In this document: piece by piece, positions 48,785-58,874 of the stretch | How the letters are laid out: each line of letters opens with the position of its first letter | Numbering within the stretch: the first letter of the stretch is position 1 | Assembly (NCBI GenBank): GCA_026393835.1 | Contig: JAPKZK010000087.1 | Location: 1-64,000 of the forward strand | Source: Candidatus Aminicenantota bacterium | GTDB lineage: Bacteria > Acidobacteriota > Aminicenantia > UBA2199 | Direction of reading: 5' to 3' | DNA length: 64,000 nucleotides | Made by a program: the position numbers and the translations under genes | Notes under the pieces: model-generated | Databases searched by the model: none | Told to the model about the DNA's origin: nothing | What the model saw: only the letters and a program-made list of their open reading frames with translations

Positions 48785-50986
48785 TTAAAAGTGGTTCCTT
48801 TTTTCATAGAAGCCGAACAACACCGAGATAAGGGTATGTTTTATTTTTTGTTTTGTCCCGTTGACATTCGCTTCGATGTAATCTTTAATTTCCGCCCATT
48901 TGACGTCCTGGGCGGCCCTGCCGATGACATAACTGTATTTGTCTTCCTCGGGGTCTTTTTGGGCGTGGCCCGGTACACCGGATGAGATGAGTGCATCCCC
49001 TGCTTCGATATCTTTGCCGGTATCCGCAACCCAGATAAAATGGTTCCCCACGGCGGCCACCAGGATTTGCCCCTTTTCGCTGGAAAACACTGTCCCCAGG
49101 ACTTTTCTATCGTTTTTGATTTTGGCGGCGACGACCCCATAAAGCGGTTCGGATGTGGGTAAGTCCTCTAGCGAAAGTTTATTTTCCCCGGTCATGGAAA
49201 CCAGGATATTCAACTCGAGGGTTTCGTTGCTCCACCCCAGGTGAGAGCCCGTGAATGGGAGGTAAGAAAGGGCGCCGTTTTCATTAACGGTTATACGCCC
49301 GACATCTTTCCCGTGAAACAAGAAACTGATTAGCGGGCCGTAGTTCATCCCGTCTTCGCCTTTGTTACCCCTGTTTATAACCACGATGGGCCGGCCATTG
49401 GACCCGGGGCTGCCGTAAAAGCCGGCGGCGATCTGGTTCCCGTCCAGCGGGAAATCGACCCCCCTCTCCCCTACAACGGAGAGGGTGCTGTCGGGAACTT
49501 CGGTCCCAACGCCGACATTCCCGTTGGCCAGGACATTGCCGTTTATCGAAACATTGCCGTTTACTACTCCCCCCTTGAGCGAAAGGGCCTCCACCTGCTC
49601 CGCCGTGGTTTTGTGCGGGTTTTCCATATTGGTGGAATGGTTTTCGTCGATGGTAATGGTTTTGGCGGTCATATCCGGGGTAATGGTCAGCGAGTTCTTC
49701 CCGATCAAATCGATATTCCCGCCCGGGTTAACCACGCCGTCGATGCTTTTCAAGCCCACGCCTTCAACGGCGCTGTTCCACTTTTCGGCGTCATTATTGG
49801 AAATATGCTTATTTCTCTTATCGTTGACAGCATCGCCAAAAATCGGCAGGACTTCTTTAATATCCGCATGTTTGGTTTCATGGGGGTTCCCGGAAGTTGC
49901 GGAATGGGTTTCCCCGATGGTTATTTTCTTGCCGGGGATATCGGGTGTTATGGTAATACTATTTGCTTTTACAAGGTCCACGTTGCCGCCGGGGTCGCTT
50001 ACCCCGTCCACGCTTTTGAGCGCCTCCAACAGCGCGGCTGTGATCTGGTGGGGGTTGTCGGTCCTGGCGGAATGGCTTTCCCCTATTTTAATGGTATTAT
50101 TGGCGTCATCCGGGGTTATGGTAATACTATTATCTTTTACCAGGTCCACGTTGCCGCCGGGATTACTTACCCCGTCCACGCTTTTCAAAGCCCCTAACAG
50201 CGCGGCGCTGATTTTATGGGGATTATCGAAATCGGCTAAGTGGCAGGCCAACAGTTCCGACAGGACCGTGTTGTTGGTTACCGATGCGACGTACTGCGCG
50301 GTTTTTTGCGGGTCAACGGCAATCGTACTGCCTTTACTTAAGGCCAGGAAGAATATCCTGCTTTCGCCGGGGATTTTGCATATTCCGGCGGTCTGGTCCC
50401 ACAACCATTTCTTCACCGCTTTCCTTGCCGCGGCGCCCGATGTTTCACCGGTGAAATCGGGACAGGCAATGGTCTGAGCGCCCGGCTTAACGGTGTCGGC
50501 GATAACTTCGAAATTTTCAATTACCCGGTTGGGGTAACAGGTTTCGCCGCAACTGGAATTTCCCGATGCGGAATTGACCATTTCCCCTTCCTGGGGATTG
50601 TATTCCAGGTATAAATAATATGGGTCGTTTTCAAGGTCGGCGAGGGTCAAACCGGTTGGGGTCGATCCCTGTTTTACCAGGATATCCCTGGGACTATCTT
50701 CGATGGGGACGACAATTTCCCTGCCCCAACCGTCGATGGCCGCGCCCCCTGTTTTAAAGCGGATTTTTACGTTATTATCGCTCTCGGAGAATTCGACGTC
50801 ATCTATCCCCAAACCGCAGATAACCCCGGGCCCACCGGTCATTCGATTCAGCAGGTGTCTTTTGTTATTGAGATAATCCTGTTCCGCCTCAAAGTCCCGG
50901 GTAGTCAATAACTTCCCTCGGAAATAATGGTTCCTCAGGAATCGACTGAGCCCGAAACCTGTTTTTTTATCATTAGAGTCCGGCAT
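48785..50986 (-). CDS. eCIS tail-fibre-like protein, paralogue
   Basis: A 733-residue protein. Its N-terminal 250 residues match the neighbouring fibre (KTGFGLSRFLRNHYFRGKLL; GGAAIDGWGREIVVPIED). The central region has four units of about 60 residues each around NPHKISAALLGALKSVDGVS / NPGGNVDLVKDNSITIT. The last 250 residues include GNGNVGVGTEVPDSTLSVVG-like trimer-fibre sequence and a compact end (GKDIEAGDALISSGVPGHAQ, SYVIGRAAQDVKWAEI). Such ends often form the receptor-binding or trimerisation part. AAGGAGG precedes the ATG. Confidence 0.82.
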   Translation of the reverse strand: MPDSNDKKTGFGLSRFLRNHYFRGKLLTTRDFEAEQDYLNNKRHLLNRMTGGPGVICGLGIDDVEFSESDNNVKIRFKTGGAAIDGWGREIVVPIEDSPRDILVKQGSTPTGLTLADLENDPYYLYLEYNPQEGEMVNSASGNSSCGETCYPNRVIENFEVIADTVKPGAQTIACPDFTGETSGAAARKAVKKWLWDQTAGICKIPGESRIFFLALSKGSTIAVDPQKTAQYVASVTNNTVLSELLACHLADFDNPHKISAALLGALKSVDGVSNPGGNVDLVKDNSITITPDDANNTIKIGESHSARTDNPHQITAALLEALKSVDGVSDPGGNVDLVKANSITITPDIPGKKITIGETHSATSGNPHETKHADIKEVLPIFGDAVNDKRNKHISNNDAEKWNSAVEGVGLKSIDGVVNPGGNIDLIGKNSLTITPDMTAKTITIDENHSTNMENPHKTTAEQVEALSLKGGVVNGNVSINGNVLANGNVGVGTEVPDSTLSVVGERGVDFPLDGNQIAAGFYGSPGSNGRPIVVINRGNKGEDGMNYGPLISFLFHGKDVGRITVNENGALSYLPFTGSHLGWSNETLELNILVSMTGENKLSLEDLPTSEPLYGVVAAKIKNDRKVLGTVFSSEKGQILVAAVGNHFIWVADTGKDIEAGDALISSGVPGHAQKDPEEDKYSYVIGRAAQDVKWAEIKDYIEANVNGTKQKIKHTLISVLFGFYEKRNHF

Positions 50987-51005
50987 TTTCCTTACCTCCT
51001 TGTTA

Positions 51006-52826
51006 TTATGTTAATATAGAATCGATATCGGCCCGTGATTTTTCGCCCACCCGGCCGCCCGGTTCTTTCTCATAAATAGCCGTATCCCTGGCCAGGACCG
51101 AAGTTTTTTCCAGTATGAATTGGGGTTTCGTCAGTACGGTGTTAATTTCCAGGTAAGTATGCCTATCAAGATTAAACCAGGGTTCCAATACCTGTAAACA
51201 ACCGACGGTATGGGCGGGTTTTTCGGTGTCGATGATCCTCTGCATGACGCCGCGTTCCGCCTCGGTAACCTGCTTCGCTTTTTTTACCGGGGCGCCCGGG
51301 TCTTCCCAATTGGGCGGAACCAACACGGTGAACCGGTAGGAACCCGAACCGTAAAGTTTCCCCACCAGTTCTTTATATTCTTCATTATTCTTATCGATAC
51401 ACTTTAAATGAAAGGGCTCGATGATAACCGGTTTAATACCGGAGAAGAATTCCATGAGCCGGGACAGCGTCCAGGGTGTACCCCGCTTTTTATAGAGTTC
51501 CGGCGCCCAGCGGATCAATTGCCGTTTCTTATCCATGGGCCAATTTTCATCATAGGCAATGGCCAACCACGATGACAGCCAGTGAATAAATTCGTTCGGC
51601 GCCGCCCCGGGGTCCATGTACTGTGTAAATTGAAACGCCTGCCCTTCTTTTTGCGCTAAAAAGGTCTCGAAAAGCAAGAGGAACCGTTCCAGGAATTCGC
51701 TGCTTTCTTCGTTCTCCTGGTAGATTTCCGGCAAATAACGCAAATAGGTGACCATTGGGAAAAAGATTTTTAAACTCCTGATAAGGGGGGCGGCCCAACC
51801 GTTTTCGTCGCCGTACAGTTCTATCTTGAAACGGATATACCGCCCCACGGCGTCCCTCAATAACGCATCCGTGGGGTTCACGATGGGGGCGCGGGCGTAC
51901 GGCCCGGCGGGGCCGGGTTCATCGTCGGAAGCGGCATATGACAGCGTAACCCGGGTGTTGGCCGGGATGTCCGCATCCAGGATGAGCTTGCTCCACCGGC
52001 AGCCGGTCTGTGTGCTGTCGAAAACTTTGCCGGTATACGTCCCGGATATGGCGTATTTGAGCCTTTTGGTCAATTGGAGGATGCCCCATCCCGTGGAACT
52101 TTCTTTGGCAAACCCAAGGAAAATATGATCGCTGCTCTCCACGGCCAGGTTCAAGAATTTAGCGCCGGGTTCGAAAGGGATCGACAGCGACTGCTTGAAA
52201 TTTCCATCCTTAGCGAACATGAGAATGTCCCGCTTTTCGGGCTGCAATATGTAAATATTGGCGTCCCGGTCGGATGCGATATCCGCGGCCCCTTCCAAAT
52301 CTGTCACTACTTCCTGCAAATCCCACTGCCACCCGGTCTTGAATACTTTTTGATTATTTACATCCAGTACATACAACAGACCGTCCCCACATGACGCGAT
52401 CCGGACCTCTAAAGGGATTTCCATTTCTCTTCGCATCTGTCCGTTCACCCGGGCCGCACAGTACAACTTCCACTCTCCTGTACCCACTGCATCCACGATA
52501 TATAAATCGAACTCGTCGATGGCAATGGAAACGGGATTCTCAAAGGGTATATGCGTCATCCAACGGGAATACTTGTTCTTGATATCGAACAGCAGGACGT
52601 TCTTTTTATTTCGATCCAGGATATAAAGCACCCCGCAGGCGTCCCGGTCCAACGATACCGGCTCTACCGAAGGCGGGATAATGGTATCTTCATATGTGTA
52701 GTCGCTGGATTTATTTAAGGTTATCCCTTCATCGCCGATGAGAATGTTCCCATCCTGTACTCCCTCCGCCCAAAGAGGAACGGTATTGATTATAAAAAAA
52801 TTGTTTTCATTCATGTTCTTATCCAT
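51006..52826 (-). CDS. Phage-tail-type protein (TIGR02242-like) with N-terminal beta-propeller
   Basis: A 606-residue protein. The first 350 residues have repeated strands with DRDACGVLYILDRN, CGDGLLYVLDVNNQ and SDRDANIYILQP, as in NHL-type beta-propellers. From about 365, YLRYLPEIYQENEESSEFLE, then RFLLLFETFLAQKEGQ, IHWLSSWLAIAYDENWP and YKKRGTPWTLSRLMEFFSG match the tail protein domain common in eCIS and phage-tail-like loci (gpI/Afp12 position). It would form part of the baseplate wedge or the fibre attachment. The first ATG is at 52826; a second, in frame at 52814, is possible. Confidence 0.8.
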   Translation of the reverse strand: MDKNMNENNFFIINTVPLWAEGVQDGNILIGDEGITLNKSSDYTYEDTIIPPSVEPVSLDRDACGVLYILDRNKKNVLLFDIKNKYSRWMTHIPFENPVSIAIDEFDLYIVDAVGTGEWKLYCAARVNGQMRREMEIPLEVRIASCGDGLLYVLDVNNQKVFKTGWQWDLQEVVTDLEGAADIASDRDANIYILQPEKRDILMFAKDGNFKQSLSIPFEPGAKFLNLAVESSDHIFLGFAKESSTGWGILQLTKRLKYAISGTYTGKVFDSTQTGCRWSKLILDADIPANTRVTLSYAASDDEPGPAGPYARAPIVNPTDALLRDAVGRYIRFKIELYGDENGWAAPLIRSLKIFFPMVTYLRYLPEIYQENEESSEFLERFLLLFETFLAQKEGQAFQFTQYMDPGAAPNEFIHWLSSWLAIAYDENWPMDKKRQLIRWAPELYKKRGTPWTLSRLMEFFSGIKPVIIEPFHLKCIDKNNEEYKELVGKLYGSGSYRFTVLVPPNWEDPGAPVKKAKQVTEAERGVMQRIIDTEKPAHTVGCLQVLEPWFNLDRHTYLEINTVLTKPQFILEKTSVLARDTAIYEKEPGGRVGEKSRADIDSILT

Positions 52827-52858
52827 TTTCGTTTTTCATGGGCGCGCTTCGGATTTAT

Positions 52859-53227
52859 TTACGGTACTTGCGTTTTGACCTGCCCGGGAACCACCACCTG
52901 GATCATCCCCGCCCACTGGCACAACAACTTGGAACTATTATCCAGCGCCGGCATGTTGGAAACTAATACCGTTGGGGCGCCGGGAACCCAGGGAGCGGTA
53001 GTAACAGGAATACACGGTTGGGGTGACATTGCAGCCGCTACCGCGGGATTCGCTATTGAAGTACACATCCCGAAAGGCGCTATATTCACCATGGGCTTAT
53101 TGTCCATTATGGTGGCCATGGGCTGCGATGTCGTCATCACCATCTTGTCCGGCAAAACAGTCAACGTCCCGGGCGCAACCCCAAAACTACACTGCAGCGT
53201 CGCTCCATTACATACGGCTAATGCCAT
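52859..53227 (-). CDS. PAAR-like spike-tip protein (DUF4280)
   Basis: A 122-residue protein: MALAVCNGATLQCSFGVAPG, then MATIMDNKPMVNIAPFGMCTS, a Pro-rich centre and LLCQWAGMIQVVVPGQ. This is the DUF4280/PAAR-like pattern of membrane-piercing tips at the end of the injection spike, with conserved cysteines that could bind metal. AAGGA lies about nine bases before the ATG. Confidence 0.8.
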   Translation of the reverse strand: MALAVCNGATLQCSFGVAPGTLTVLPDKMVMTTSQPMATIMDNKPMVNIAPFGMCTSIANPAVAAAMSPQPCIPVTTAPWVPGAPTVLVSNMPALDNSSKLLCQWAGMIQVVVPGQVKTQVP

Positions 53228-53237
53228 TGTTCAATTC

Positions 53238-53300
53238 CTTTTGCCCCCGGCGGCCAGGGACCTTTTCGAGAAAAGGTCCCTGGACCCCCAAAAGCTTTTA
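53238..53300. repeat. Palindromic element, intergenic copy between two eCIS genes
   Basis: Reverse orientation of 15081-15140. Perfect stem cagggaccttttc/gaaaaggtccctg around a short loop, flanked by cccccggcggc and gacccccaaaagctttta. The element begins at the stop codon of the baseplate gene ending at 53298. Confidence 0.8.
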
Positions 53301-55268
53301 TTTGTTTTTGCATTTTGTTTCGGAACCGATTATCTCTACCTGGTGCGCCCCGGGATAGACCAAACTCAACGAACCGATGACGATATCCCCACCCCGATTC
53401 TCAAACCATTTTCCCACCGCGGAAAGCGATAAACTTATCACACAATCGACACCCTCTACACCCTCCAATACCTCGTTAACCTCGGACCGGTATACCGCCC
53501 TCCCAAAAGGCCAGCCATCAGAACTGCCATCCAAATCCAACGGTGCTAAAAAATTATCCAACGCCCCTTTTATCCTATCCTTCATCTGCACCGGCTCAAA
53601 TCCAGGCTTAACCTTAACTTTTACACTTACGGAAATCCCAATATATTCGGGATCGCATACTTTTATCGACGTGGTAACAAGCCGGTGCATATCCAGGTAC
53701 CGACACACGGCCTTCTTGAAAGACAGCGAAGGCGCGGGACATTTGGCAAAACTGTACGGGATCGCTATGATAATGGTCTCATTTTCATTCTCCCCACTGC
53801 TCTGCGGAAGCGCCACGACCCGTGCCACCCTCAACCCCGGCGTCTGCTTAACGATATATTCATAATCTTCCGCCGTCACCGCGGTGTACGGGATAGCCAG
53901 GTCTTTTTTAAAACGAATAAACGCATTGTCGATGGTCTCCTCATCCTTGCCGCCATATGCGGGGAACGGGTTGGCGACGGCTACCCCCGCTGCCCCGGAT
54001 TCGCTAACCACGGCGGCGTCGATGTTTCCCTTCTGCCCACCGCCGCCGCCACCCCGATATACAATGTTTATTATTTTATCCAACGGCGGTACTGCGCCGT
54101 TCACGCCATTGCCAAAATTAATTTCCCCTTTTGAAGGATTTAAAACATAATGGTAGTCCCCGGGACCGGAAGCGTCGAAATCCGCCGCGGCTTTCCACGC
54201 AGCGCCGTCGACGGTCACCGTCTCGCTGCCTGCGATAACCGGGTATATCCCGGTCTTTACTACCTGGTAGGGCAACCCGGAACCGGTCTCCTCCAACGAA
54301 TAGGTCCGGCCTTCCACGGCGGTAACGACATTAAGCAATATCCTGTCCAGGCGCGGCGCAATATCGAAGGAGGCTTCCGGGAGGCTGCACCGCAGCCACA
54401 ACTGGTTGACATCTTTCCATCCGGGATTGCCGGTTTCAGTCCAGGAAAAGGGAAACTCCGGCGGAATTCCCTTGATTAAATCCGCCGGGGCGCAAAAGGA
54501 TATAAACCCCCTGGCTGAAAATAACGACACCGCACCATCGGAACCTGTTATGTCCAGGGAGACCCATTCATTATTATTCCAGTATTCCCAGGCCGCAGGC
54601 CCGGCCGGGGATTCGAACCACTCCCCCGGGATCCCGGCCAGCGACTCTTGCTCGCCGGGCAACCCCTTTCCCACCGCCGGTAAATCGGTTTCATAGGGAT
54701 AAACGGCAAGCCTGATTTGCTTCCCGGTTATATTGGAACGCTCGCCCTCAACCGCCAACCCGATATAAAACGCATCCCCTTTCATCGGGTACTCGCCAAA
54801 GGGATGGTAATAGGTTTTGGGGTGCTCATTAAATTCCGTCATATCGATGTATTGGTAAGCGGAATAACCGATGATTTTTTTTATTTGCAGGGGAATGACT
54901 TCGATTGCCTCTCCTGTTTCAAAGGAAAAATCCGTACCGGCCGAACCGGTTTGAAAGAGCGCGCCTTTGGGAATTGTTTTACATTGGGGGAAAGTCGGGG
55001 TTAATTGGAGGTGGACTTTAGCCGGGCAGGCGGGTTCGGGTTTCATACCCAGCAGCGCCAGGTATTTTAACCGGTGGGCGTCGCTGACGAAATCCAGGCT
55101 GTACAACTGCATCTCCGACAGCCAGGCAAAGAGCTCCATGAAAGTAATACCGGGATCATGTACATTGTGGTCCGTCCACTGCGGGGCGTAAATGGGAATG
55201 ACTTTCCGGGCTTCTTCCACCAGCTCGCTAAAGGTTTTATCATCGAGATTGGGAATCGGCAGAGACAT
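53298..55268 (-). CDS. eCIS baseplate protein, baseplate-J-like (TIGR02243 type)
   Basis: About 656 residues from the ATG at 55268, which has GGAAGGAG upstream; an ATG at 55337 lies in frame but its first 23 residues look like spacer. Features: MSLPIPNLDDKTFSELVEEA, ARKVIPIYAPQWTDHNVHDPG, ITFMELFAWLSEMQLYSLD, and a C-terminal half with DKIINIVYRGGGGGG, ETIDNAFIRFKKDLAIPYTA and VTAEDYEYIVKQTPGLRVAR, typical of gpJ-type baseplate proteins. It is a second J-like protein next to the 1171-residue one, as is common in eCIS. Confidence 0.82.
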   Translation of the reverse strand: MSLPIPNLDDKTFSELVEEARKVIPIYAPQWTDHNVHDPGITFMELFAWLSEMQLYSLDFVSDAHRLKYLALLGMKPEPACPAKVHLQLTPTFPQCKTIPKGALFQTGSAGTDFSFETGEAIEVIPLQIKKIIGYSAYQYIDMTEFNEHPKTYYHPFGEYPMKGDAFYIGLAVEGERSNITGKQIRLAVYPYETDLPAVGKGLPGEQESLAGIPGEWFESPAGPAAWEYWNNNEWVSLDITGSDGAVSLFSARGFISFCAPADLIKGIPPEFPFSWTETGNPGWKDVNQLWLRCSLPEASFDIAPRLDRILLNVVTAVEGRTYSLEETGSGLPYQVVKTGIYPVIAGSETVTVDGAAWKAAADFDASGPGDYHYVLNPSKGEINFGNGVNGAVPPLDKIINIVYRGGGGGGQKGNIDAAVVSESGAAGVAVANPFPAYGGKDEETIDNAFIRFKKDLAIPYTAVTAEDYEYIVKQTPGLRVARVVALPQSSGENENETIIIAIPYSFAKCPAPSLSFKKAVCRYLDMHRLVTTSIKVCDPEYIGISVSVKVKVKPGFEPVQMKDRIKGALDNFLAPLDLDGSSDGWPFGRAVYRSEVNEVLEGVEGVDCVISLSLSAVGKWFENRGGDIVIGSLSLVYPGAHQVEIIGSETKCKNK

Positions 55269-55294
55269 TTTAAAAACTCCTTCCGGGGATTTTT

Positions 55295-58200
55295 TTATAC
55301 ACTTATATTTACATTTATTTGATGTTTTCCACTGCACACCATAATATAAGGCGGGACGCCGAGACCTTCAAAATTATCCGGCTTTATGGTAATTTCGGTG
55401 AACCCGGCGCATGCGGTTTGGGGGGTTAGCTTCAACGAAAGGTCTTGCACGTGATCGACCCCGGCGATCTTCTCCAACAATGCGTAGAAATCGGAAAAAC
55501 AGGGTATTTTCCCGAATTCCCAGCCTTTTTGATCGCTGCCCCCGGTCAGGGGATGGAGAAAATCCCGGAGTTGGGAATCGGCTTCTTGTTCCACCACGGG
55601 GACGTCGTCGATGGACTCGGCCATGATCCGGGCATAAACGGTTACTGCGATGTAAACCGGCCCGGTAACCCGGATATGGTCTTTTGCCGCCGGGATCATG
55701 GGGGCGTATTGGTCCAGGTATTTCAGTACTTTATCTTTCAATTGCAAAGAAAGTACGGGTTGTTCCTCATCGGTGTGGGGCATGACGATAATGGCGACCC
55801 ATCCTTCTTTTGTTTGGCCGGATTCATTCGTATTGGGGAGGCATTTGACGCGGGCGATGCCGGCCGAGGCCTGGTAAGTTAAATTCTCGAAGTCTTCGCG
55901 GGTAACGGCCCGGTTCCGGTGTCGCAGCAGGTAAGGGCCCCTTTCCATCAAACCCGCGATGGTTTCCGTTTCCGCGCCCCCGGCGGCGGCAATGGGATTA
56001 GACGCTTTTTCCAGGGACGGAAGCGACGCCTTCAGGTCTTTTACCAGCAGCGCCGCCAGGTTTCCTTTTTCGCCCCCGCCGCTGCGGTAATTTGCTTTTA
56101 TGTTATCGGTCCCGGAGGGGGGGATTTTGCCATAGACGCCGTCCCCGAACGTGATGGTCCCGGAAACATTATCGATTTCGTAACGGCGGTGGTCCGCGGA
56201 GGCATTGGGGAGGTTGTCCACGGGTTCCCACTTGACCCAGAACCCCGTTACTTCGCCTTTGTCATCCGTGACCGGTTCCACCGAATATATTTCTTCTTCC
56301 TGGAGCCGTGTTTGTTCTTCGGAGGACATGGACTTGAATTCATCGATCCATATTTCTTCGCTGCCGGAAACAACCGGGATTTTCTTCAGGGTAAATTCCT
56401 GCCCGGCGGAGCCGTCGCCGGAGCCGGGGATTTCGCCCTTTATGGTTTCGCACTGGATGGCCCAGGCGGTGTTGAGGAATATGCCGTTGATAATGGGAAT
56501 GACGACGTTATCGGCGCCTGACGCGGTTTTTTCTTCATATACCGCGCGAATCCAGTAGGCGTCGGCGCCGAACTTGCGGCATTCCAGGAAATCGGTGGGA
56601 AATATGAATTCGATCACCCCGGTTTTGGTAAGTCCCATGGTGGCGTCGAGGAAAGTCAGTTTCTCCCATTCTAACTCTTCATTATAATATTCCCAGCGGA
56701 TAGTGGGGACAAGGTCCGGCGTCACGGGTTTTTCATCGATAATGAATAAAAGGGCAATGGGGCCTTTTTCTAATTTGTAATTGAAACCCAGGTATAAGGT
56801 GCGGTAGGCGTCATCGAGATAGACAAAGGGTTTGAATTTTTTCCCGGCGGTCTGGGCGACGGCGCTGTAATCGGTATATTCCATGTTGTTCCGGGCGAGG
56901 CAATAGGTGGGGGGTATGGCGCCGTAATTGTAGTGGATTTTCAGGGCGTATATCACCGGCGGGTCGATGTCGGCGGTGGAAATTTCCCAGGTTTTGGGAT
57001 CGACAGCGGGTACTCCCACCATTTTTTCTTTGCCGTAATCGCCGTAGATGATCCTGACCCGTATCCAGTAATTATTTTGACCCGCCACATCGGTTTTATC
57101 GATATTATCCGGGCATACAAAGGTTACGGTGTTGTTGCCGTTGATAAGAAATTTACCGGTTCCGTCCACCAGGTGTTCGATGCAGCTCCAGCCTTTGCCG
57201 TCCCAGTATTCCCAGGACAGGGTAAGGTCCTGGCTGCTGTCGGTTGAAGTGGCTGAAGCAGCGCCGGTAATGTCGTCCAATCCCCCGGGTTTTTCAGGTT
57301 CCCCGCCCAATTCCTCTATCCTGGATATTTCGATGTACCATTTTTGGATTGCGCGTCTGATATTGATAACGGTGCGCCGCTGCCGGGTTTGCAGGATTTT
57401 CATCAGGTCATCCACGCTGTGGGCCAGGAATTGGTTTATGGTGGTGATACCGGCGCGGGTAAGCCTTTCCATGAATGTGTCGCCCAGTCCGAAAAAGTCG
57501 ATCAGCTCGATGGCCACCGGGGTGGAAGGCGCGCCGTTTTTCCGGTAGGCGGAAAATTTAATGGTAACGGTAATATCTTTTTTGGAAAAGGCTTCGCTGC
57601 TGCCGATGTAAAAAATATTGCCGGCCGCGGGTCTTTTTCCGAAGGGGTATATTTTTTCCGCGAAGTTGATGTTATCATCGGCGAGGGTGAGGTCCCGGGG
57701 GACGTCATCCTGGAATAGTTTGTCGGGTAAGATATCCCGTACTGTATCCGGCACAGCGATGCCGATGGTATCCACTTCCATTTCGTTGGCGGCGCTTTTC
57801 TCCAAACACCGTATCCACCGGCTGGTAATGCCGTTGACTTCGTATTCCGCGATTTCGTCGTTGTTACTTTTTACCAGGGTAACAGTGTTATTGCCGGAAG
57901 CTGAGGCGGAAACGACGCCGAAATCAACCCAACCGGACAAACCGGTATCGTTATTTTTCCCGTAGTATTGCCATGTTGCCGGTATTTTCACGGTTTTAGC
58001 GGCGCCGGCTCCGCCGCCGGTGAAATGAATATCCAATATTACGGCGCTTTTTACATTGAATAAATGGTTATGGCCCAGGTAGAGGATATGTTCCTGGAGG
58101 TTTTTGCCTTTAAAGGGTTCGAAGGAAGCGATTTTTTTAACCGGGTTTCCGGCCTGGAAACCGGTTGTTTCCAGTTTATGGGAGAGGGTGATTTGGGCGT

Positions 58201-58810
58201 CGGCGATGGCGGAGACAATGGCGTATTCGGAAGTGGTTTTGCCGCTGAGGATGATGTGGTCCCCGGCGGTCAGGCCCTGGGAAGAGAGTACGAAGATGTC
58301 GCTGTCGCCGGTTTCCGTGGAATAGGCCAGTGTGGTTTCAAAGGGGAGGGTGGAAAGGCCCGGGACGATATGGGGTGGGCTTTGGAATATGGCGTCTTTT
58401 TTGACATCCACGCTGTAGACTTTAACCATGCGGGCGGGGGAGGCCCAGACGTTTTTTTCCGTTTCGAAGATGACGTCGCCGGAAGCCACCTGGGTGCGGA
58501 CCGGGATGAGAATATGTTCCGTCGCCCCTTCGGCCAGCGTGAAAACCACCGGGGTGGAGGCAGATTGGGCGGGGATAAGTTTAATGCCGATGCGGTCCAG
58601 GAAAGAGATAAAGTGTTTTTCCGGTAACCGGTTCAGTTGGTGAGAGAGCATGGTAAGGAATTGGATAAATATTTTTACCAGGGCGATGTCCGCGGTTTTT
58701 TCTTTTTCTTCCGGGCGCCATTCGGGGGTATAAAAAGGAACCAGCGCTTTAAATTCTTTGAGGTAATCCTCGAAGGTGCGCCGTTCTATTTTAGGTATTT
58801 CGACCGCCAT
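55295..58810 (-). CDS. eCIS baseplate protein, baseplate-J-like (Afp11-like), with inserted HhH-like segment
   Basis: A 1171-residue protein. N-terminal EYLKEFKALVPFYTPEWRP-like start with an AxxDIALVKIFIQFLTMLSHQ segment; two carbohydrate/Ig-like middle parts; C-terminal GGGEKGNLAALLVKDLKASL, GAETETIAGLMERGPYLLRH and RAVTREDFENLTYQASAGIA, the conserved gpJ signature. Residues about 433-495 (DFFGLGDTFMERLTRAGITTI with LQTRQRRTVINIRRAIQKW) resemble a helix-hairpin-helix module, like the C-terminus of the fibre at 46630. GGAG precedes the start. Confidence 0.82.
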   Translation of the reverse strand: MAVEIPKIERRTFEDYLKEFKALVPFYTPEWRPEEKEKTADIALVKIFIQFLTMLSHQLNRLPEKHFISFLDRIGIKLIPAQSASTPVVFTLAEGATEHILIPVRTQVASGDVIFETEKNVWASPARMVKVYSVDVKKDAIFQSPPHIVPGLSTLPFETTLAYSTETGDSDIFVLSSQGLTAGDHIILSGKTTSEYAIVSAIADAQITLSHKLETTGFQAGNPVKKIASFEPFKGKNLQEHILYLGHNHLFNVKSAVILDIHFTGGGAGAAKTVKIPATWQYYGKNNDTGLSGWVDFGVVSASASGNNTVTLVKSNNDEIAEYEVNGITSRWIRCLEKSAANEMEVDTIGIAVPDTVRDILPDKLFQDDVPRDLTLADDNINFAEKIYPFGKRPAAGNIFYIGSSEAFSKKDITVTIKFSAYRKNGAPSTPVAIELIDFFGLGDTFMERLTRAGITTINQFLAHSVDDLMKILQTRQRRTVINIRRAIQKWYIEISRIEELGGEPEKPGGLDDITGAASATSTDSSQDLTLSWEYWDGKGWSCIEHLVDGTGKFLINGNNTVTFVCPDNIDKTDVAGQNNYWIRVRIIYGDYGKEKMVGVPAVDPKTWEISTADIDPPVIYALKIHYNYGAIPPTYCLARNNMEYTDYSAVAQTAGKKFKPFVYLDDAYRTLYLGFNYKLEKGPIALLFIIDEKPVTPDLVPTIRWEYYNEELEWEKLTFLDATMGLTKTGVIEFIFPTDFLECRKFGADAYWIRAVYEEKTASGADNVVIPIINGIFLNTAWAIQCETIKGEIPGSGDGSAGQEFTLKKIPVVSGSEEIWIDEFKSMSSEEQTRLQEEEIYSVEPVTDDKGEVTGFWVKWEPVDNLPNASADHRRYEIDNVSGTITFGDGVYGKIPPSGTDNIKANYRSGGGEKGNLAALLVKDLKASLPSLEKASNPIAAAGGAETETIAGLMERGPYLLRHRNRAVTREDFENLTYQASAGIARVKCLPNTNESGQTKEGWVAIIVMPHTDEEQPVLSLQLKDKVLKYLDQYAPMIPAAKDHIRVTGPVYIAVTVYARIMAESIDDVPVVEQEADSQLRDFLHPLTGGSDQKGWEFGKIPCFSDFYALLEKIAGVDHVQDLSLKLTPQTACAGFTEITIKPDNFEGLGVPPYIMVCSGKHQINVNISV

Positions 58811-58874
58811 TATTTTTCTCCGTTTTATTTCATTTTAAATAAAAGTCCAGTCATTAAAGAGATTAACTCCAATT

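Noticed and set aside
49485..50477. Plus-strand ORF of 330 codons opposite the fibre gene
   Set aside because: Its regularity mirrors the repeated units of the fibre gene on the minus strand; composition is not that of a real protein.
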